64,000 nucleotides of DNA. Source: Maribacter sp. (lineage in GTDB: Bacteria; Bacteroidota; Bacteroidia; Flavobacteriales; Flavobacteriaceae). The notes under the pieces are model-generated. The model was not told the origin of the DNA and ran no database searches. It was given only the letters and a program-made list of their open reading frames with translations. Shown here in pieces: positions 9,004-16,767 of the stretch (positions within the stretch are counted from its first letter, which is position 1; each line of letters begins with the position of its first letter). The position numbers and the translations under genes are program-made. The stretch is from positions 62,001-126,000 of the forward strand of contig DRFI01000029.1 in the NCBI GenBank assembly GCA_011050675.1, written 5' to 3'.

Positions 9004-9072
9004 ACAGCAACTGCCTACTGATACTGAATACTGAGAACTGAAACTGCCTACTGAACACTGATACTACCAACT
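9004..9072. repeat. CAGT-rich intergenic repeat, copy 2 (inverted relative to copy 1)
   Basis: The stretch is built from ACTGCCTACTGA, ACTGAATACTGA and ACTGAAACTGCC-like units, the reverse complement of the type at 7592-7620. Its right part runs into the 3' end of the minus-strand gene that stops at 9048, so the last residues of that protein are read from the repeat. Confidence 0.55.
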
Positions 9073-9437
9073 GATGCCTCAACAGCAGCTATCAAATCCT
9101 CCACACTCTCCATCGCATCCATCTTCTCTGTAGACAACAAGACTTCTAAATCATGGTCTGTTTCTACCAATATGATAGGAAAGGTAAACTTGTGCCCAAA
9201 CTTACTTTTGTACTTTTCTTGAAACACGTCTTTATGAAAGAATTCAAGCTCAAAGTCTTTTGCTAACAAACTCTCCCTAAACGTTTTCCACTGCTTGTTT
9301 TCTGTAAATGAACCAAAAGTTAACGAGCACAGCGCGCAATTATACGTGGCTGGGTTTATAATCTTATGGGCGAAATCTAGCATTTTACTACCAGCATTGC
9401 TATTGGCATTATAGATAAATAGAATTTTCTTTGACAT
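9048..9437 (-). CDS. Conserved hypothetical protein with CxxC motif
   Basis: This is a 129-residue soluble protein. It begins MSKKILFIYNANSNAGSKML, has the motif NCALCSLTFGSF with a CxxC pair near residues 34-37, and ends with an acidic helix. I recognise the pattern from conserved hypothetical proteins in other bacteria, sometimes labelled GTPase without evidence; no G motifs are visible here. The last nine or so residues (ASVGSISVQ) are encoded by the CAGT-type intergenic repeat, so the original C-terminus may have been replaced. It is the only minus-strand gene in this accessory stretch. Confidence 0.7.
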   Translation of the reverse strand: MSKKILFIYNANSNAGSKMLDFAHKIINPATYNCALCSLTFGSFTENKQWKTFRESLLAKDFELEFFHKDVFQEKYKSKFGHKFTFPIILVETDHDLEVLLSTEKMDAMESVEDLIAAVEASVGSISVQ

Positions 9438-9517
9438 CTGCTATCTGTCGTAAAAAACGACCAAACCATACACGAAAATTCACCAGTTATGGTTTCCCGT
9501 AATGTGGTGTGAAATGT

Positions 9518-9538
9518 AAATTGTAAGTTTATTCTTTA
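9518..9538 (+). repeat. 21-bp direct repeat, copy 2
   Basis: Exact match to 7943-7963, located 82 nt before the start of the PD-(D/E)XK gene. The downstream sequence also shares TAAGCTTT with copy 1. Confidence 0.7.
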
Positions 9539-9588
9539 GTGGTATATAAGCTAGGTAAGCTTTAACCAACAAAACTAGAAATAAACGT

Positions 9589-9604
9589 ACGTTGGCAACA
9601 ATGC
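9589..9604 (+). repeat. Accessory-gene boundary motif ACGTTGGCAACAATGC
   Basis: GTTGGCAAC at 9591-9599 is the exact inverse of GTTGCCAAC at 11100-11108, so the PD-(D/E)XK gene is bracketed by a 9-bp inverted pair. Related CGTTRGC-type motifs occur in the following spacers. It does not match the canonical integron attC core (GTTRRRY). Confidence 0.45.
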
Positions 9605-9620
9605 AAGACAAACATCATCT

Positions 9621-11093
9621 ATGAAAATTTACTTCTCTGATTTCTTCGAATTAAACCCTTCAGTTCTTGAGGAATTTGGAGCATTTAATATTTCACTTAT
9701 AAATGATTTGCCTCTTTTTATCGACCCATTTTTATTGTTTGGGAGTAAAAAAGAAGAATATCAAGAACTTCACGAAAACATTCTTAAATACTTAACTTTT
9801 CTCAAAACAAAAGCAGAATACGGAATTAATGATTTTGCAGTAGTAAAATCTTGGTATTTATTTCCCGAAGTAAAACAGAACTGGTTCGGATATAGTAAAG
9901 TTGGAAATGGAGGAAGTGGATTGGGTCAAAAATTTGGGAAAGCATTTTCTTCTTCAATTCATATTGTTTTTGATGATTTAGGAAAAGAGCAAGTAACACA
10001 ATCTTCGCATTTAGAAAAAGCGGGGCTTTTTGAAATTGGTGTTGGAAAAGACAACATAAGCGATTTTACAACTAATCTTATAAAACAGTACTTATTAGAA
10101 TACACACAAGAATTTGCAAAAAAGAATATAAATAAAAAGTACATCCAAAAAGTAAGCGTTAACAAAGTTTACTTTGACTATCAATTAGAAAGATGGATGC
10201 CAAAAGAATATGAACTTCCTTTTTTGTTTGGAGACTTTGTTCTGTTAACGCCAAGAGATATATTAACCAAAGATGACAATTGGATTAACAGCAATGATTT
10301 AAGAGGAGATTTTACAAGAATTTGTGGAAGTATTCCAAATGACCAATTGAGACACGAAATATTCAATTATTTCAAAAAATCATTGCCAAAACCACCAAAG
10401 AATAAGAAAAACACTCAAAAGGAAATTTCGCTTGCTATTCATAATACAATAAAGCAATTCCCTGAAATTATAAAATATTACGTAAAGCAAAAAGAGGAGA
10501 ACAAAGTTGGAGCAAAAAATATTTCCAAACAGAAAGTTGAAGAAGTGGAAAGTATTTTCATCGAACAATTAGGAAAATTTGTTGAACTTTTAATGAACAA
10601 ATCGGACTTTTATGAAATAAATCCTGAAAGTTCATATGAAGAGTCTTTGAAAAGAATAAATTACTTAAAAACAGTAATTGAGGACAATGACGGTTATAGA
10701 CTTTTCTATGTTAACCATAAACCAATTAAGCGAGAAGAAGATTTACAAATTATTTATCGACTAACCTGGTTTGCATCTGACTTTGACGTTAATAGAGAAC
10801 CGAATAATGGACGTGGACCTGTTGACTACGCTATTTCAAAAGGCTCGAAAGACAAAACACTAATAGAATTTAAGTTAGCATCAAATTCCAAATTGAAACA
10901 GAATTTGGCTAAACAAGTTGAAGTTTATGAAAAAGCAAACGCAACCAAAAAATCGATAAAAGCAATACTCTATTTTGACGCATCTGAATATAATAAAGTC
11001 AAAAAAACATTAAAAGAATTAAATTTAGAAAAGGCCGAAAATATTCTATTAATTGACGCTGGTAGAAAGATTTCAGCATCGAATGTAAAATAA
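9621..11093 (+). CDS. PD-(D/E)XK nuclease-like protein of unknown function
   Basis: This is a 490-residue protein without signal peptide or membrane segment. The N-terminus has the conserved-looking run FNISLINDLPLFIDPFLLF. The C-terminal domain carries a PD-(D/E)XK-type signature: Asp402 in GPVDYAIS, then Glu416 and Lys418 in LIEFKLAS, followed by a Gln-containing helix (AKQVEVYEKA). That suggests a nuclease or nuclease-derived domain. I do not know a named family for the whole protein. It is isolated, preceded by a shared 21-bp repeat and bracketed by an inverted 9-bp motif, which points to horizontal acquisition. A defence role is possible but not shown. Confidence 0.7.
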   Translation: MKIYFSDFFELNPSVLEEFGAFNISLINDLPLFIDPFLLFGSKKEEYQELHENILKYLTFLKTKAEYGINDFAVVKSWYLFPEVKQNWFGYSKVGNGGSGLGQKFGKAFSSSIHIVFDDLGKEQVTQSSHLEKAGLFEIGVGKDNISDFTTNLIKQYLLEYTQEFAKKNINKKYIQKVSVNKVYFDYQLERWMPKEYELPFLFGDFVLLTPRDILTKDDNWINSNDLRGDFTRICGSIPNDQLRHEIFNYFKKSLPKPPKNKKNTQKEISLAIHNTIKQFPEIIKYYVKQKEENKVGAKNISKQKVEEVESIFIEQLGKFVELLMNKSDFYEINPESSYEESLKRINYLKTVIEDNDGYRLFYVNHKPIKREEDLQIIYRLTWFASDFDVNREPNNGRGPVDYAISKGSKDKTLIEFKLASNSKLKQNLAKQVEVYEKANATKKSIKAILYFDASEYNKVKKTLKELNLEKAENILLIDAGRKISASNVK

Positions 11094-11099
11094 AACACA

Positions 11100-11122
11100 G
11101 TTGCCAACAATGGCTATAAGTA
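11100..11122 (+). repeat. Accessory-gene boundary motif GTTGCCAACAATGGCTATAA
   Basis: The sequence directly follows the PD-(D/E)XK gene and is the inverted partner of the motif at 9589-9604. I recall similar strings (CCAACAATGGCTATAAG) beside accessory genes in other Bacteroidetes; that is memory, not a search result. Confidence 0.45.
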
Positions 11123-11162
11123 ATTGCTTGTTCTTGTTTGTATCTAGAAAACCAGAAAATTT

Positions 11163-11798
11163 ATGAAAAAAGTAATCGAAATTGTCTTGTTGCTTTTTAT
11201 TATTTCGTGTAGTAATAAACCAAAATATGACTACATAATAATAAACGAAGATACAGACAGAGTCTTTGATAAAACGAGCATCGAAATCCAATTAAAAGAA
11301 GAGTTAAGCGAAGCAGACTTAAAAAAGATTGCATTAGAAATTAAAGATAGAAGAAGTGAATATCACAAACTTTATATTTTCTACTTTCTACCTGACCAAG
11401 AGCCTGGAAATGGAGCTTGGGCAACTTCTCACTTCAAACCTGAATTGAAGGTAGAAATCTTAGGCGCAACAAAAGAAGATTCTTCAAAAATGAATACAAC
11501 TAAAGTTACGGGCGAAATATTAAATTCTTGGTTTGAAAATGACCCCATGCTTCCAAACAAAAAGTATTTGGTCAAAGAAAATGACAAGTTATATATGAAA
11601 TCGATTTATGCAAAAAGCAAGTTAGCTGGAGATGGTGGAGAAATGAAAGAAGAGATTTTTATAAATAAATTAAAAGATGGGTCAACAAGATACGATTACA
11701 AAAATAATCACGGAGAATATTATCTAATTGAAAAGAATGGAAATTTAGGTTTGTATGATGATTCTGGAAAATTCATGGAAGCTGAACAAATTAATTAA
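11163..11798 (+). CDS. Putative lipoprotein of unknown function
   Basis: This is a 211-residue protein with a lipoprotein signal peptide (MKKVIEIVLLLFIISC, lipobox IISC), so the mature protein is probably attached to a membrane facing the periplasm. The middle is polar with DPMLPNKKYLVKENDKLYMK, and the C-terminus (HGEYYLIEKNGNLGLYDDSG) may form beta hairpins. I do not recognise a family. It sits between two accessory genes with boundary-type spacers on both sides. Confidence 0.65.
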   Translation: MKKVIEIVLLLFIISCSNKPKYDYIIINEDTDRVFDKTSIEIQLKEELSEADLKKIALEIKDRRSEYHKLYIFYFLPDQEPGNGAWATSHFKPELKVEILGATKEDSSKMNTTKVTGEILNSWFENDPMLPNKKYLVKENDKLYMKSIYAKSKLAGDGGEMKEEIFINKLKDGSTRYDYKNNHGEYYLIEKNGNLGLYDDSGKFMEAEQIN

Positions 11799-11883
11799 TC
11801 ATAAAATATCGATAGCATTAATTAATTGGAAATAAGACAATTGAATTAACCACATCAAAACATTAACGCTAGCAATTACTATA

Positions 11884-12507
11884 ATGAAGCATTTTCACCT
11901 AACATGCTTAGCTCTTCTACTATCGTTATATTCTTATTCACAAACAGATAAGGAAATAGATCAATTAGAAAATCAAAAGAAAAATATTGAATTAGAGGTT
12001 AAAAACTTAACCGACTCAATAAGAAGTATTGATTTAAAAATAGCACAATTAAAGTCCCAAAAATTTTTGGACAAAATAAAAGATTCTTCACTTACTGCTA
12101 TTGCGAGAAAAGGAGCTAAACTAAAAAACAAGCCTAGTTTATATGCTGACATTATTTCAACCTTTATAGAAAACAAGGAAGTTATAATTCTAGAATATCA
12201 CGACAGTTACTTTGAAGTCTGCCAAGGCTCACTTTGTGGCTACATGAGCGAAATTTGGATCAAAAGTAATGCCACAACTTCCGAATTCATTAAATCAATT
12301 GAAACAGAAAAAAAACTTAGTACGAACTTCAATAGTACTCCATCCTCTTTTAGTTCATCAGTAAAGAGTACAAATTCAAGTAGTTCATCTTATAAGCCAA
12401 ATAGATATCGCTCTTCTAGAACCTATTATAGAGGGTCAAGAGGCGGTTGCTACTATATAAATTCAAGTGGCAATAAAAGTTACGTCTCTAGAAGTTTATG
12501 CAATTAA
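11884..12507 (+). CDS. Secreted coiled-coil protein with SH3-like domain and PBCV basic adaptor-like C-terminus
   Basis: A signal peptide (residues 1-20, ending in SYSQ) precedes a coiled coil (about 22-60, ENQKKNIELEVKNL) and a bacterial SH3-like domain (about 70-125, ARKGAKLKNKPSLYADI to CGYMSEIWIK). A serine-rich linker follows. The C-terminus, YYRGSRGGCYYINSSGNKSY, resembles the PBCV-specific basic adaptor domain, with a pair of cysteines that could bridge. It is probably periplasmic or surface-exposed; binding to cell wall or another polymer is a guess from the SH3-like fold. Confidence 0.65.
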   Translation: MKHFHLTCLALLLSLYSYSQTDKEIDQLENQKKNIELEVKNLTDSIRSIDLKIAQLKSQKFLDKIKDSSLTAIARKGAKLKNKPSLYADIISTFIENKEVIILEYHDSYFEVCQGSLCGYMSEIWIKSNATTSEFIKSIETEKKLSTNFNSTPSSFSSSVKSTNSSSSSYKPNRYRSSRTYYRGSRGGCYYINSSGNKSYVSRSLCN

Positions 12508-12636
12508 TACGAAAAACAACGTTAGCTAATTACACTTATAATAATTGTTGTCTTTGAGCTATTTCATTTTAAATATTTTCCAATTTCAATTTCTGTACTA
12601 CACAACTAATCTTACACAAATACGTTACTAAACCTA

Positions 12637-13203
12637 ATGAAAAAAACTCTGATATTATTAATACTAGCTCTGACTTCAAATTTAGCTGAAGCACAGTTTA
12701 TTAAAGAAAAATCAATAAATGCCCAAATTGGATATGGTATTAGTGTCCCATTCAATAGCATTGACCAAGTCGCTGATAAAGGCATTTTTGCACAAGGCGA
12801 ACTCGTGTTAAAAGTAACTTCTTGGTTTGAATTAAGACCATACGCAGGTTTTATATTGACAAATTCAAACGGAAAAGATTTAAATAACAACCTCACTAAT
12901 GAAAAAGCCGAATCAAAGGCCATTTTACTTGGAGGAAAAGCAAGAGTTCGCGCACCAATACCGTGGGTTGCACCATACGTTGAAATTGGACTAGGAACCT
13001 CTATTGGAAAATTTGAAACATTAACAGCTTTTGACACTATTGATAAAGGTGGAATTATTTACCATATACCATTTTCAATTGGACTAGAATTAGGAAAAAA
13101 CAATAATGTTGATTTAGGATTTGCTTATTATTTTCAACCATCGGTCGAACAATTCGTTGGAGCTATTGCAGTTGGAATTACATTTCCGCTGAATGATAAA
13201 TAA
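12637..13203 (+). CDS. Outer membrane beta-barrel protein
   Basis: This is a 188-residue protein with a signal peptide (MKKTLILLILALTSNLAEAQ) and alternating hydrophobic strands typical of a small eight-stranded outer membrane barrel (SINAQIGYGISVPF, FELRPYAGFILT, WVAPYVEIGLG, VDLGFAYYFQP, GAIAVGITFPL). The final strand ends close to the C-terminus, as expected for barrel insertion. Function unknown. It lies in the accessory block in the same orientation as its neighbours. Confidence 0.7.
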   Translation: MKKTLILLILALTSNLAEAQFIKEKSINAQIGYGISVPFNSIDQVADKGIFAQGELVLKVTSWFELRPYAGFILTNSNGKDLNNNLTNEKAESKAILLGGKARVRAPIPWVAPYVEIGLGTSIGKFETLTAFDTIDKGGIIYHIPFSIGLELGKNNNVDLGFAYYFQPSVEQFVGAIAVGITFPLNDK

Positions 13204-13338
13204 TAACGTTTTAAAATACCGTGTATAGTTTATTGCAAGTTCTAACGTACAACGAAAACCAGAAACCAAGAATATTAAAATTACCTTAGACATTAATTTA
13301 ATAACTCATAAAAAATACACTTTCCACAAACGCAAAAC

Positions 13339-13797
13339 ATGGAACAACAAGGCTCAGATTTAATTAAAAATAGATACAAGAAATTTATAAAAACGGTTTG
13401 CGAAACAGACATTGTTTATGCGCTGCAAAATCATGACGGTTTTGCAACCTCAGCCTCTGTACAATATGATGACGAAAATGACAAACCTGTTGGTGTATTA
13501 TGTTTTTGGGCAGAAAGTGCGAGGGCGAAATCTTGTATAAAAAATCATTGGGATAACTACCAGATTACTGAAATACCATTAACAGACTTTATAGAAAATT
13601 GGTGCGTAGGTATGGAAAATGATGGAATACTCGCTGGTACCGGGTTTGACCAAAATATGTTTGGCTATGAAGCTAAACCCCTAGATTTAATTCTGGACTT
13701 AGTAGCTGAAATAAAAGCTACCAAAAAAAGTATACCTCTTCAAAAATTCGAAGATCTTGCTGACTTAGAAGAACAGGCGAAAGTTGCAAATGGGTAA
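13339..13797 (+). CDS. DUF2750 family protein
   Basis: This 152-residue soluble protein matches what I know of DUF2750: PVGVLCFWAESARAKSCIKN, EIPLTDFIENWCVGMENDGI and an acidic C-terminal helix. Members are found in accessory regions and their role is not known; a relation to toxin immunity proteins has been suggested for similar small families. No signal peptide. It precedes a SUKH-like gene by 45 nt. Confidence 0.7.
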   Translation: MEQQGSDLIKNRYKKFIKTVCETDIVYALQNHDGFATSASVQYDDENDKPVGVLCFWAESARAKSCIKNHWDNYQITEIPLTDFIENWCVGMENDGILAGTGFDQNMFGYEAKPLDLILDLVAEIKATKKSIPLQKFEDLADLEEQAKVANG

Positions 13798-13842
13798 CTA
13801 ATAGCCAAAACGTTTATTCTTGATTTAAATTAGTATTATAAA

Positions 13843-14307
13843 ATGGACATACCGCAAGAAATAAAAAATTTTATATCGAGAGCGGTGGAATTAGAAAACT
13901 TCTGTCTTCCTCATTTTTACCCGAAATTAAACTCATTTGAAGATTTTCAAATTGGCTATAAAACCAATGGAAATACGGGCGAAAAAATTACAGGTGAGAA
14001 AGAAGGAGATTTTAAAGAAAATTGGTTTGTGATTTGCTCTGGTTACTCAAATGATCCTTTTTTTATTAATATAGAGGAAGCAAACAAAAATTTCCCAGTT
14101 TATTTTGCGTGGCACGGAGCCGGAAGTTGGAAACCGATTAAGGTGTCCAACAATATTTCTGAGTTTTCTGATCAACTTGATATTCTTAATAAATTAGAAC
14201 TAAGCGAGAAAGACATTCAAACAGAAATGAAATCTAATTTCGACTTAAATAATAAATTCTGGAGCGAAGTATATATTGAATATGAAGCGTATGATGATGA
14301 TGAATAG
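13843..14307 (+). CDS. SMI1/KNR4 (SUKH)-like protein
   Basis: This is a 154-residue acidic protein. The pattern of a short helical start, WFVICSGYSNDPFFINI, a PVYFAWHGAGSWKPI strand pair and a C-terminal helix ending in YDDDE resembles SUKH superfamily proteins, many of which are immunity proteins against polymorphic toxins. The match is by overall pattern and is moderate. No toxin gene is recognisable beside it, so it could be an orphan immunity gene. Confidence 0.55.
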   Translation: MDIPQEIKNFISRAVELENFCLPHFYPKLNSFEDFQIGYKTNGNTGEKITGEKEGDFKENWFVICSGYSNDPFFINIEEANKNFPVYFAWHGAGSWKPIKVSNNISEFSDQLDILNKLELSEKDIQTEMKSNFDLNNKFWSEVYIEYEAYDDDE

Positions 14308-14396
14308 AAATAGTTGAGAGAAACACAAGTCGTTGCTAATACGAATATTTGGTCATTTTTGAAAAATCAAACATAAATCAAATCAAAATCAGTAAT

Positions 14397-14435
14397 ATGA
14401 AAAATCTACTAATTTTATATTTGGCTGTTATCTAA
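14397..14435 (+). pseudogene. Twelve-codon signal-peptide remnant
   Basis: ATG opens MKNLLILYLAVI followed by a stop. The composition is that of the first half of a signal peptide with nothing behind it, as if a secreted-protein gene had been cut away. It could also be chance. Confidence 0.35.
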
Positions 14436-14506
14436 TAAATTAAGTACTTAAAACACGCAATAAACTATATAAAAATACGTTGGTTGTAATTCGAGAAACA
14501 TCCTAA

Positions 14507-15556
14507 ATGGCTAGAGTATATAGAACCATAGAATCATTAAAATCCCTAAAATCTGAGTTAGTAGACAAAGGAATTACCAGATTTAAATCTGTAAGAGAAA
14601 TAAAAGATTTTTTAAAAAATTTCAATTCAGAAAAACTCACAATTCTTAATGACATCTCAGATGAATTAGATAAAGAGTATTCTAAAACGTGCAGTAGCCT
14701 TAAACAAAAGATTCAGAATAAAGTTGAAGCAATCAATTTAGAGACGGAACGAATAGATAGTAGAATTTCTGACCTACAAACAAAGATTGATTTAATCCTT
14801 AAAAAGAATGGCGATAATTTTTTAAAAAAAATAATATCAAGTTTAAGACTTTATTATCTAAAAAAAGAATCTAAACATTTTCTAAACAATAAAACTAAGC
14901 TGATAAGTCTATCAGCAAAAGAACTTTCTAATACAATAGGAAAAGACAAACTTTTTATAGAAGAATACAAAACTGACAGGCAATTACTTATTAAAAATAG
15001 AGTAAAACTTAAAATTGAAAAGTTAGAATATATTTGTAGTGTTTTAGAAAGCTCAAAAAATCTCATTTCAGGAGCAATTGGAGAAAATTTAGTTGTTAAA
15101 GAAATCAAGAAACTTTCTGATGATTATGTTTTGATTAATGACTTCAAGTTAAATTTTTCTCCTCCAATTTTTTACAAACAACAAAACGAGAGAATTTATT
15201 CCATACAAATAGACCACCTTTTAATCTCAAAAGCAGGGATATTTATAATTGAAACTAAAAATTGGAGCAAAAAATCTATTAATTCTATTAGTTTAAGGTC
15301 ACCTATCGAACAAATTAGAAGGTCAAATTTCGCTCTTTACACGTACATTTCGAAAAATATATCTCTAGACCAACATCATTGGGGAGAACAAAAAATTCCA
15401 ATTCGGAACCTTATAGTCATGATTAATAATAAACCAAATACTCAATTTAAATATGTAAGTATAAAGTTACTTAGGGAATTGAATGATTATATTAAATACT
15501 TTGAACCAATTTTAACCGAAAAACAAGTAAATAATATAACTACCCAGTTGATTTAA
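14507..15556 (+). CDS. NERD domain protein with long coiled-coil N-terminus
   Basis: This is a 349-residue protein. The first 190 residues are lysine-rich and predicted helical or coiled coil. The C-terminal part is a nuclease-related domain: GAIGENLVVKEIKKLSDDYV, then Asp236 in IQIDHLLISKAG and Glu249/Lys251 in FIIETKNWS, the D...ExK pattern of PD-(D/E)XK folds. NERD proteins are often linked to mobile DNA or plasmids; the cleavage activity of this one is not proven. Strong A+T content and A-rich codons resemble the rest of the accessory block. Confidence 0.8.
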   Translation: MARVYRTIESLKSLKSELVDKGITRFKSVREIKDFLKNFNSEKLTILNDISDELDKEYSKTCSSLKQKIQNKVEAINLETERIDSRISDLQTKIDLILKKNGDNFLKKIISSLRLYYLKKESKHFLNNKTKLISLSAKELSNTIGKDKLFIEEYKTDRQLLIKNRVKLKIEKLEYICSVLESSKNLISGAIGENLVVKEIKKLSDDYVLINDFKLNFSPPIFYKQQNERIYSIQIDHLLISKAGIFIIETKNWSKKSINSISLRSPIEQIRRSNFALYTYISKNISLDQHHWGEQKIPIRNLIVMINNKPNTQFKYVSIKLLRELNDYIKYFEPILTEKQVNNITTQLI

Positions 15557-15565
15557 ATAGAAATT

Positions 15566-15802
15566 GATAGCTCCGCTTTTGCCCTAGTTCATATTTCGCA
15601 TTTCGGACTTGTTTTCCATAATCAACAATGGGAGTTTCTACTTCTACCAACGCTGATATGGGTATTGAGTATGTTTGCCGTTAGTATTCTATTTTACGCC
15701 TGCAGAAAACGTTCTGGCTCTATTCTAGGAGCAATAATATGCCACGCTGCTTTCAATTTAGGAATGACTTATTGTATCTTCTACCCATTATCCGGTAATT
15801 GA
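15566..15802 (+). pseudogene. CPBP intramembrane metalloprotease, C-terminal fragment
   Basis: The frame following the NERD stop codon reads DSSAFALVHISHFGLVFHN and later GSILGAIICHAAFNLGMTYC, ending in a stop at 15802. FALVHIS and ICHAAFN are motifs 2 and 3 of the CPBP (CAAX protease and bacteriocin processing) family, each with its metal-binding His. There is no start codon and no N-terminal half; the homology begins within about 10 nt of the NERD gene. This is therefore a decapitated gene whose 5' part was replaced when the accessory block arrived or rearranged. Confidence 0.75.
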
Positions 15803-15854
15803 AATAGATATTAAGCAATTACAAACCACTGACCACCAACTTATAAAACGAAAA

Positions 15855-16706
15855 ATGAAAACCTTAAAAATAGTATTAAGTCTTTTAATCGTATCGTTCT
15901 TTATTTCGTGTACCGATACTCCGAAGGCAGAAGAAGCAAGAACCAAAACCACACCAATAATACCCGAAAGTTCTAGCATAAAAGTATTGAACTTTGCAAC
16001 TTTTCATATGGGGTACACAAGTGATGCGAATACGGTTGAGTTCGATGAAAACAACAAGAAAAATGTAGATTCTATTCATCAAATTGCTAAAATGCTTTCT
16101 GATTTTAAGCCCACTGTTATTGTCGTAGAAACCGTACCTGAATACAATGAGACGCTACAAAATAACTACGCTACCTATTTAGAAGCGCCAGAGACAAGTT
16201 TTGAAGAACCAAATGAAGTTGAACTTCTGGCCTTTGAACTAGGAAGACTAGCGGGTGTTAAACGTATTTATGGTATTGATCATAAAATGGAGTATAACTA
16301 TGCCATTGGTTCAGAAATTACAAATGAAATTGATTCCGTAACACACGACAACTATCAAGCCAATCCGTTTGAGTCTATTCCCGATCAAAATTTATTAGAG
16401 AAGGGCATATCATTACATGAGAAATTGGCACGAATGAATCATCCTAAAATATTGGATTTTCTTATTACTATAAATGCAGATATTTTAACCTATGTAGGTA
16501 CTGAAAATGGTTTTGAAGGTGCTGATGAAGCCGCAAAGTATTATCAGAGAAATCTAAGAATCTACTCTAACCTAAACAGACTTAAACTAGATGCTAACGA
16601 GAGAGTTTTTATTATATCCGGCGGAAGCCACACTGCTTTTCTTAGAGAATTTATGCGCAGAGATGCTAAGTACGACATGGTAGATACGTTTGAATATCTG
16701 AAGTAG
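15855..16706 (+). CDS. DUF5694 family lipoprotein
   Basis: This is a 283-residue protein with a lipoprotein signal (LLIVSFFISC). The mature part matches DUF5694 as I know it: VLNFATFHMGYTSD, KPTVIVVETVPEYN, then histidine-containing IYGIDHKMEYN and FIISGGSHTAFLREF near the C-terminus. These conserved His and acidic residues recall the TraB/EreA-like superfamily, so a hydrolase-type activity is possible but unproven. Probably envelope-associated. Confidence 0.75.
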   Translation: MKTLKIVLSLLIVSFFISCTDTPKAEEARTKTTPIIPESSSIKVLNFATFHMGYTSDANTVEFDENNKKNVDSIHQIAKMLSDFKPTVIVVETVPEYNETLQNNYATYLEAPETSFEEPNEVELLAFELGRLAGVKRIYGIDHKMEYNYAIGSEITNEIDSVTHDNYQANPFESIPDQNLLEKGISLHEKLARMNHPKILDFLITINADILTYVGTENGFEGADEAAKYYQRNLRIYSNLNRLKLDANERVFIISGGSHTAFLREFMRRDAKYDMVDTFEYLK

Positions 16707-16767
16707 GAGCCACCAGACATCTGTCAATAAAAGAGATTATTCTAAAACTTAAAATTTCAAAAACTCC

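Noticed and set aside
9589-14500. A classical integron with attC sites
   Set aside because: The spacer motifs (GTTGGCA, GTTAGCT) do not fit the GTTRRRY/RYYYAAC core, and no integrase gene is in the window. Kept only as a cassette-like array.
9621-15556. A recognised defence island (restriction-modification, CBASS, retron and the like)
   Set aside because: No methyltransferase, reverse transcriptase, cyclase, helicase or other partner was recognised. Only nuclease-like folds (PD-(D/E)XK and NERD) and a SUKH-like protein are present, which is not enough.
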